Under the pieces are notes generated by a model. It had not been told where the DNA came from, ran no database searches, and saw only the letters and a program-made list of their open reading frames with translations. Below, in pieces: positions 57,301 to 64,000 of a stretch of 64,000 nt of DNA. How positions within the stretch are numbered: the stretch's first letter is position 1; every line of letters begins with the position of its first letter. The position numbers and the translations under genes were made by a program. The DNA comes from Mercurialis annua (taxonomy: Eukaryota; Streptophyta; Magnoliopsida; Malpighiales; Euphorbiaceae): NCBI RefSeq assembly GCF_937616625.2, contig NC_065577.1, forward strand, positions 29,339,501-29,403,500, read 5' to 3'.

Positions 57301-58927
57301 GACAATTAATGCAATTAGTTATTTGAAAAATAATCAATAATAAGCAATAAGCTGTCCGGGTTACTCTTTAGGGCATTTTCTTTTTATAAAAGATGAGTTT
57401 CCTTTAGGAAATGGTTGTCTATTTTTTTCTTTTTATTGAAAAGATCCCGAAATGTTTAGTTTGAGTTTTGTAGAGTTCCGCATGCGGAAATGTTTTTGGA
57501 AATGAAGAAGGGCAACATTTTCCAGGTTTCCATATACCATAGTAAGGAAGGAGCTTTTATAATTATTATTTGCAATAAGATGAAACAAGAGTGTCGTTAT
57601 CGAGGACTGATTCTTAATTATAAGAACCTATGAAGTTTGGTTTTGAATATTCTAAATGAGAGAACTTTAGAGAATGAAATGTGAAGTAGGGGACTGGGTC
57701 TTGGCATGTAAGACTATCTGGGCAGAACTTTTGACAAAGGTTATAATAAAACGTCCATAGAAGTGGAATGGGGAGCGTTGTGCATGTTTAGAAGTACTTA
57801 TATTGCAATTGAATTGCTGTAGGTTAAAAAAGTTCTGATCTGAATTTCTATGAATAGGTAATTCATAGAATAGGATTCTGTGAATAATTTCATTGTTTCT
57901 TAACTCTTATCTTTTATTGTTGGCTTCAACAGGGTTATAAGAAAACAAATTTATCCTTCAATTATCTAAAGAACAAAAGGTCAACGCGCTCCCTAAACTT
58001 GTGAGATAAGGTCATCTAACCCAATTTATACTTTTTTTGAGCAACCAACCCTAAAACTCTTCATTTTTGGGTCAAATAACCCGATAATTTATATTTTTAT
58101 TTTAAAAAATAGATTTAGGATAATTATATCGCAGTAATTAGGGAAGTATCTAATTATTTTTTTGCATCCCTCACCTCCGATTTGTATTTTACGCGTTTTA
58201 AAAATATAACCATGGGGCTATTTGACCCAAAAATAAAGAGTTTTAGGGTTGGTTGCTCAAAAAAAGTATAAATTGGGTTAGATGACCCTGTGTTACAAGT
58301 TCAGGGGGCGCGTTGACCCTTTGTTCATTATCTAAATACAATTTTTGTTAAGAAGTGGAAAAACTTTCAAGATATCTCCATTTCATTTTTGACAGAACTT
58401 ATATTATTGCTGCTAGAATGTTCTGACAAAATTCATCAAAATAGTTCTTTTGACATGATTCATAAATCCGAAGTTACATGAGATGAGCTTCAGTTAATTT
58501 TTTTGCTAATTTTGTTTTTCATCACTGGGTTCATATATCTCGTACTCATAGAATGATTGTTTTCCAAATTATGCAGAATTATTATTTTCTTTCGTAGCAT
58601 CCATGTAAAACAACATAATTTTTCAATTGCAGGTTTTGGATCGTGGTGAGAGGATTGAACTTCTTGTAGATAAAACAGAGAATCTGCAGTTCCAGGTACA
58701 TATTGTTTACTTATTTTATAAGGTCTAAAAGGCCCGAGGGGAGTTTGTATAACTGTGTGTTGTGGGCATCTATTTTGATTCAGGCTGACAGCTTTCAGAG
58801 GCAAGGAAGACAACTGAGACGTAAGATGTGGCTGCAGAATCTCCAAATGAAATTGATGATAGCAGCAGCAGTCCTTATCGTCATTCTCATACTCTGGCTT
58901 CTTGTTTGTCGAGGATTCAAATGTTAG
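51381..58927 (+). CDS. VAMP727: VAMP727-like R-SNARE (five exons, 237 aa)
   Basis: A longin-type R-SNARE for fusion at late endosome/vacuole membranes; VAMP727 is the seed-plant form with an acidic insert in the longin domain. Exons: 51381-51570, 51679-51874, 51952-52072, 58633-58695, 58784-58927; all GT-AG, total 714 nt. The longin domain starts [20 protein letters not shown]. The diagnostic acidic insert, seven Asp at residues 106-112 followed by [17 protein letters not shown], separates it from the VAMP7 type. The SNARE motif runs from about residue 140 ([20 protein letters not shown]) through [20 protein letters not shown], with the zero-layer Arg at 173. A single tail-anchor helix ([17 protein letters not shown]) precedes RGFKC. 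The length fits Arabidopsis VAMP727 (about 240 aa). Intron 3 (6.56 kb) separates most of the SNARE helix and the anchor from the rest and is full of transposons. No coding defect seen. Confidence 0.95.
52465..55790 (-). mobile_element. Decayed LTR retrotransposon in VAMP727 intron 3
   Basis: Two diverged direct repeats look like LTRs: about 52480-52885, and about 54000-54240 continuing at 55590-55780. Shared phrases in order: GATTAATGTGAAATCC, CCTAGGAGTCACA, AAAAGATTGCTGAAA, GTTGTCCCTGTAGAAAACT, GCTAAAACATAAT, ACTTCTAATATTATAA. Just inside the right repeat the minus strand has TTACCAGAGCTTCAAGATC, a degenerate primer-binding site, then a gag-like start (about 53820-53945, [10 protein letters not shown]). 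Interior coding is otherwise lost. Ends are approximate. Confidence 0.6.
54736..55457. mobile_element. hAT-type MITE in VAMP727 intron 3
   Basis: Terminal inverted repeats CTATGAAGCACCGACAC (left) and CTATGAAGCACCGATAC (right, reverse-complemented). The exact 8-bp TSD AATGCAAC lies at 54728-54735 and 55458-55465. Subterminal regions are dense in GGGGACACG / CGTACCCGT repeats (54779-54903 and 55360-55445). The middle has diverged repeats around CAGCAGCCCTATTTTAAAAA. The element sits within the right LTR region of the older retrotransposon. No transposase. Confidence 0.9.
55791..57960 (+). other. Central part of VAMP727 intron 3
   Basis: About 2.2 kb of AT-rich intron without recognisable coding sequence or closed repeat structures. 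Confidence 0.5.
57971..58326. mobile_element. Long-TIR Mutator-type MITE in VAMP727 intron 3
   Basis: A 356-bp element with inverted repeats of over 100 bp: GAACAAAAGGTCAACGCG at the left and the reverse complement of CGCGTTGACCCTTTGTTC at the right, continuing through GGTCATCTAACCCAATTTAT and AACCCTAAAACTCTTCATTT in both arms. The exact 10-bp target duplication is ATTATCTAAA (57961-57970 and 58327-58336). Nearly the whole element could fold into one hairpin. A 9-11 bp TSD fits the Mutator superfamily. Confidence 0.88.
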
Positions 58928-59619
58928 TGAGTAAAATTTGGTGGTATACACTTGTTTATTTTTCCTTTTTAGTATTTTGTTGTACACAACAAAGGCACGT
59001 TCTGCGTTCTATACTGTAACTGCGCCTTTATATACTATCAGAGAGTGGTGTTTATATTAGTATCTTTTCTTAATGCTCGTTTATGCTTTTAGACTTACTA
59101 TCTGTGTTTTACCTTTCTTTCACCCAAAACTATTTTATTATCCTACATATATTTATACTTTAAATTTTAATTCGATGCAATTTGATTCTTAAAATTTGGC
59201 TTTCATCCCAGGCTTTCAATCCTCTGTATGGGATTTGCTGTTTGAGTTTATGTGATTCTAGCAACTTTGTCGTAGAGGCTGTGTTAGATCAAAGGAAAGA
59301 TGATAGGTTTATGTGATATACTGCAAGTTTCTTGATGATTCTCAAGCTAGTTACACCTCGGAAAGAAACTCGTTATCGAGTACCCCATTGACAAACTTAG
59401 GGTTATCTTGTCGGTCAAAACGTGATTGTTCTGTTCTTTAGTAATTTTTAATTGATTCAGATGGGAAACCAAGATTGCTTAAATAGATTTGAATGTTCGA
59501 AGAGTAGTTTGATGAGGCAAGAGATGAGAATGATAGTGAGAACCTTGTAGCATCACTTGTCAAAAGAATAGATTAAGAACGGTTGAGAAACAAGATGATG
59601 GATTCCTATTAGTGAGACA
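58928..59619. other. VAMP727 3'UTR and intergenic DNA
   Basis: 3'UTR likely to about 59170. Beyond that nothing recognisable before the MITE. Confidence 0.5.
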
Positions 59620-59628
59620 TTAATAAAA

Positions 59629-60004
59629 GAGCAAATTATTCTAAAACCCGCTACATATATCATAATTCGCAGTTCGGTATCCTTTGTTTAAAATCAAACG
59701 ATTTGGTACTTTAATTTTAATTTTGCAAACACTTGCAACCTTCTGTGAAATATATGTACTAAATTGTTAATGGGATTAAATGTAAGGTATTAAGTCGTTT
59801 GAAAATGAGGTACCAAATTATTAACATAATTGAAAGTGAGGTACCAAATAGTTTGAAAGTAAATATCAAATTATTAACGGAATTAACAAAAGTTCTTAAT
59901 TGTTGACAGAATTGAAAATGAGGTACCAAATCGTTTAATTTTCAAACAAGAGGTATCAAATTATGAATTATAACAAACATGAAGGGTCTTAAAGTCATTT
60001 GCTC
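59629..60004. mobile_element. Mutator-type MITE related to the MULE at 2.7-12.2 kb
   Basis: Inverted ends GAGCAAATTATTCTAAAACC (left) and GAGCAAATGACTTTAAGACC (right, reverse-complemented). The 9-bp target duplication TTAATAAAA / TTAATTAAA (59620-59628 and 60005-60013) has one mismatch. Internal GAGGTACCAAATTRTT units repeat about four times (59807-59930). The left end shares CTACATATATCATAATT-type sequence with the MULE left end at 2680 (CCACATATATCATAATT), so the two probably belong to one family. Confidence 0.8.
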
Positions 60005-61368
60005 TTAATTAAATATTGTTGTAAACGTTTTCCGCGTGTGCGTAGAAACAGGCGCACGAGCTATGTAATAATGGTTGAGCCTAATGGTAATAGGCGTTCT
60101 AAAATATGTGAATGTCTACTGTTCAACCCGAGTAGAATGACAATAAAAAATAGGCAAAATTCATCCTAAGACTCCTCTACTTTACCATTTTTATTCAGTA
60201 AGCCTCTATCCCAAAGTTGCTCACTATCGAGTCCTTTTCCTTTCATAAATCGCATGTTGAGGCCCTTACGAGGACGAAAAATTTGCGTGCGTTTCACTCA
60301 TCGTTACAGAGCGTGACCATGGAACTTTGAAGGCCAACTTGGACTCAGCGTTAACTTATTTGTCCACGTATGTGTCCACTGTGTTACATGTGGCGGGTTA
60401 CTCAGCTATTGTAATACGATGTCGTTCCATTTAATGAAGCAAACAACGTCACTTTGTACAACAGATCCATTTCTTTTTCAAGAAACGTTGTCGCTTTGTA
60501 CAATAACAAAGTGAAAAAAGACTTGGTCGATTTTCAGCGATCTAAAAAACGTAGAACCTTAATTTGCTAATTGTCCGTTGCAACTCACAATGTTCCCTTC
60601 TTGGAAAATGATTGCCGTTGTTTGAAAGAAGCCCTAGAAAGTTATACCATCAAATTGTGGAACCCTAATTTCCTAATTATTTCACACAAACACCAAAATT
60701 TTCCTAAATTTGAAAACATGACCTAGAAAAAACCCTAGAAAGTTATATGCCGCCGGTTTGCAAAAACTCAGACAAAATTCACGCCTTTGGTTGTTCGGTG
60801 AAGAAAGACAAAGGTCGTGCACCATATTTGTGGAGGTTAGTAACTATGGTCCCTTCTTTGATTTTATATCGTTCATTAACTGTGGTCCCCTTCACTGTTT
60901 ACTAATTCTTTTGGGTAGTGGGAATAGATTATGTGGTCCCCAATATATTTTTGTTCTTATTTAGGGTTTTTAAATGAAACTTTTGGAATTTAGAGTTTTT
61001 AAATTTATTACAATGAAGTTGGCAGAATATTGTGTATATTTTATGACTTTAGAGTGTGTGAAATGAAAATGTGGTCCCCAATTCTGAGAATTTCACTAAT
61101 TAGTGTTTGTTAATGCCATTTTTGGAAGTTAGGGTTTGTAATTAAAAAGTTCTGCAATTAGGGCTCTGAAAGTTCTAAAGATTTGTTTTCTATACTTTAT
61201 TTGGACTTATGTAGGATTACTAACAATGTTATTATAGTGTTTAATATTTGTCACGGTTTTGTGGGGTTGTTCGGTGTAATAGTTATTGGTTTTGCTGCCC
61301 TATATTGTATTGAATGGTGTGTATTTGTTTGTAGCTCTAATTATTTTTTATATTGCATGCAGAAAAAT

Positions 61369-62087
61369 GAGGTATGTTATCAAAGTGTTGTACCACGGGG
61401 GTATTTTTACAGCACGACAAAAATACATACGTGGTACACACCATGGTAGAAGAATACTGTGATTTGGATATATTGTCATACAATGTCATTATGTCTTATG
61501 TGGAAAGGTTGGGGTATGCACAAATTAGTGGACTATATTACAGACTGACCTCATGGGATCATGTCCTGATATTTGATGATAAAGGACTCTTTGACATGAT
61601 TAGGAAGCCAATGAGTGGATCACTGCTATACTTCTATCTGGAGCACATTGTCAAAGGCAAGCAGGACCCTCAAAAGCAATTACAATTCTATGAGCAGTTT
61701 GAGGGTGATAGTTAGTTTGAAGCTCATGAGGAGATCGAGGTTCATGACCATGCTGAGGAACAAACTCTTGAGGTAGATCAGGAGGTTCCTATGCAGGAAT
61801 AAGTACCTGAAGAGGTTCCTGTACAAGAACAAATTCAGGAAGAGGTTGCTGAAGCTAGTCGGGTAGAGGTTGATAGGAGGGATCACACATTTGACAATGT
61901 ATGTGTCAATGTCAGTATACTGACTGACGATGAGGAAAATGACGAGCTACATAATGCTAGAAAAAATGTAAGGAAATGTAAGAGGAGATCGTTTATACCT
62001 ATTGGTGGAGATGATGGGGCAGATGGTGGAGGAGATGATGGGGCAGATGGTGGAGGAGATGATGATGGGAATGATGGAGGGGATGAT
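61369..62087 (+). pseudogene. MULE transposase N-terminus (PB1-like), frameshifted
   Basis: Begins near 61369 (MRYVIKVLYHGG), then must shift frame at GGGGGT (about 61392) to read VFLQHDKNTYV and VEEYCDLDILSYNVIMSYVE, RLGYAQISGLYYRL. This is the N-terminal PB1-like domain found in plant MULE transposases. The frame ends at TAG 61713. Past it the same frame continues acidic (EEIEVHDHAEEQTLEVDQEV) with another stop at 61800, then DDEENDELHNARKNVRKCKR and a Gly/Asp repeat. A frameshift, two in-frame stops and truncation make it non-functional. Confidence 0.7.
62003..62087 (+). repeat. GGAGATGATGGGGCAGATGGT minisatellite
   Basis: About 2.5-3 copies of a 24-bp unit encoding GDDGADGG, at the end of the truncated MULE reading frame. 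Confidence 0.85.
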
Positions 62088-64000
62088 TGTAATATCCCGT
62101 ATTTTTTTAAAATTTTTCCGATGAATTTCCGGTTATAATTTGGAGTCGCTTACGAATTCATGATTCAATTCGTGGTTTGAATAAATTATTCGGTTTGGCT
62201 CATGAATTAGTTGAATTAACTTGGTTCGGCTCGTGTGGACCATGTAAACCACGATGAATAACCCATGCATTGTTTGAATTATGCAATTTATGAAGGCCCG
62301 TGAAATTTATGTTAGCCCAACGTAAACCCATGCTTTGTGTGCAATTAGAACATTGCGAGACACTGTTAATTGTTGCGAGACTGAGCTGCGTTGATTCTTT
62401 ATCATATATACGTTTTCTTTCAACCCTAATTTATTTTCCTCACCGTCACTAACCCTAGCCGTCATTACACTCTTAACACTTCCAATCCATTCCTCTCATT
62501 AACTTTGAAATCTGTAAGTTCTCACTTCTCAGTTCTTGAGTTATTCAATATCGTTACGTCTCGTTTTCTAACTCGTTCTCTTTTGTTTTAGTATCATTTT
62601 GAGTTTTGCTTCGTCATGTCTTGAGTTTGCATCGTCCATGATAATCTTAAGGCGTTAAATCCCAGTTCCTTACTTAAACATCTATCCGTTTAATCGCCTT
62701 TATGGTTCACCGTTTTTACTACATGTTGGCTGTGAATTATTTGCTATTGCTACCGTTTTATTCTTTATGATCTGATGTCATTCATATGTTCCTAGGGTAT
62801 TAATCTGAGGTGTGATTGTTTTTAACTGTTAGATCTTTTCCTTACTTGATCTCTTTGTTTCATTTTGCTAAGCTGTTCGGTTCAGGTGCGTCGTTTGAGA
62901 TTAATATAATTGTAACTATTATTGTGATGATTTCTTGTTGTTTGTCATGATTGTTAAATAATGATAATCTGAGATTGTCTTTCTGTTGAAATCAAAAGAT
63001 TGAGCCATGGACCTCGTCGTTGAGCTTCTGTTCACTTTTGGTTTTAAGGCATTATGAACATTGTGTTGTGGCTTTTCATATCCTCTGTTTCATTTAATTT
63101 CTCGTAATGAATGGGTTTTTGGAAATGGTTATTGGAAGCCATTAATATGTTCAAATTGGTTTTGTTTATGGCGGCAAGTAGCCATTTTTGAATTTTAATG
63201 GCCATTAGTTCTTCATGGATTTCTTGGGTTTGTAATGTATAATCAAAAGTTTGATTTGATTTTAATACCGATTTGAAACCGAACTTCAACTACCGTTTTG
63301 ATTTCTAAATTACTTATTATTAACGTTATCTTAAAACTGAAAATAATGTTTGTTGGATTATAATTTTATTTGTCTTAATAATTATAATCTGAATGATAAT
63401 TGGGTTATAAACTTTTAATCGAATAACTGTTTGGGTAATTATCGCTTTGAAAATTTTGTCCCGATGTGCCAATTTGACTAAATTATAAATTCAGCTTTTA
63501 AATGTTTTTCTTAACTTATTTTAGTTAAGTAATTGGTTGTAACTTGGGTTACTAGTATTTAAAGCTATTGAGTTCCGTTTTAAATTTTGATTATTATTTT
63601 ATTAAAGTTGTTTTTATAATTATAAACTGTGATTTATAATTTTAATAAATATGTGGGTCGGGATAGATTTGAGTTGCCCGACATGTAAGGTTAGTTTGGT
63701 AGTTATCGGAAATTCGACTAACCCATTATTTGAAATTTGAATTAATTTATTATTTAATATTCATTTAAATAATATTTATCTAAATGAATTTTAAAGCGAG
63801 AACTCAATAGACTTGATTTGTTTATAGCATTATAATTTGGTTGAGTATTGTATTTCCTCTGATTGGCTTTACCTTGATTTATTGCTTGTGCTAGTCCTAT
63901 GTGGTGTCTAGTACTCTCTGGAGTTAGGGTCCATTTTTAATTATTATTTATATTTATTAGACTCGTCGACTGTTTGTACTTCTGAGGCGAACTGTAACTA
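62088..64000 (+). mobile_element. Probable Ty3/gypsy LTR, running off the window
   Basis: An abrupt change from MULE coding sequence to TGTAATATCCCGTATTTTTT, a start typical of long LTRs of plant chromovirus (gypsy) elements. About 1.9 kb follow with no coding capacity. The matching second LTR and TSD would lie outside the window, so orientation and identity are provisional. Confidence 0.5.

Larger units (their letters stand above)
60153..62087 (+). mobile_element. Truncated second MULE with PB1-like domain gene
   Basis: Starts at about 60153 with a MULE-type terminus (GGCAAAATTCATCCTAAGAC). It carries the 5' part of a MuDR-family gene of the PB1-like type and is cut off at 62088 by an LTR-like sequence, so the rest of the transposase is not in the window. 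The right TIR is not seen. Confidence 0.6.

Overview
This is a stretch of plant nuclear genome, very probably a eudicot. It is AT-rich, its genes have GT-AG introns, and it carries a PLS-class pentatricopeptide-repeat (PPR) gene, a VAMP727-type R-SNARE (a seed-plant protein) and a dense nest of plant-type transposable elements. Species cannot be fixed from the sequence. Nothing prokaryotic (operons, CRISPR, attachment sites) is present.

Host genes, all on the plus strand: the 3' end of an MMTAG2-like gene (exons 1-233 and 775-1090); an intronless PPR editing-factor-type gene (12295-14559); a complete five-exon AMMECR1-domain gene (29632-35861); and a complete five-exon VAMP727-like gene (51381-58927) with a 6.6-kb third intron. 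There are also broken gene pieces: four metallo-beta-lactamase-fold hydrolase exons (15102-16278) directly followed by two exons of cytosolic ribosomal protein S11/uS17 (16390-16611), all with splice sites still readable.

Mobile DNA fills most of the rest. A decayed Mutator-like element (MULE, about 2658-12243) contains an intact Ty1/copia element (3124-7693, target duplication ATTTA) and ends about 50 bp before the PPR start codon. From 17.07 to 28.19 kb there is a tandem duplication of a roughly 2.8-kb unit. Copy 1 was then split by a gag-only LTR element (18625-23097, TSD GGAAC, TR-GAG type), and copy 2 by a long-TIR element (25830-26749) containing an array of short hairpins. From 40.18 to 50.41 kb there is a nest of minus-oriented Helitrons, and a LINE with two intact ORFs (about 44797-50373) has jumped into the C-tract at the 5' end of one of them. 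Small TIR elements with clear target duplications sit in the AMMECR1 intron (30970-31476), in VAMP727 intron 3 (54736-55457 and 57971-58326) and at 59629-60004. The window ends with a second truncated MULE (about 60153-62087), interrupted by an LTR-like sequence from 62088.

I found no undescribed biochemical system. The parts that repay a second look are structural: the microhomology-bounded duplication with its datable insertions, the gag-only element with CpG-rich motif clusters in its LTRs, the Helitron/Helitron/LINE nest with conserved G-tracts, the hairpin array, and the spliced gene-fragment chimera at 15-16.6 kb.
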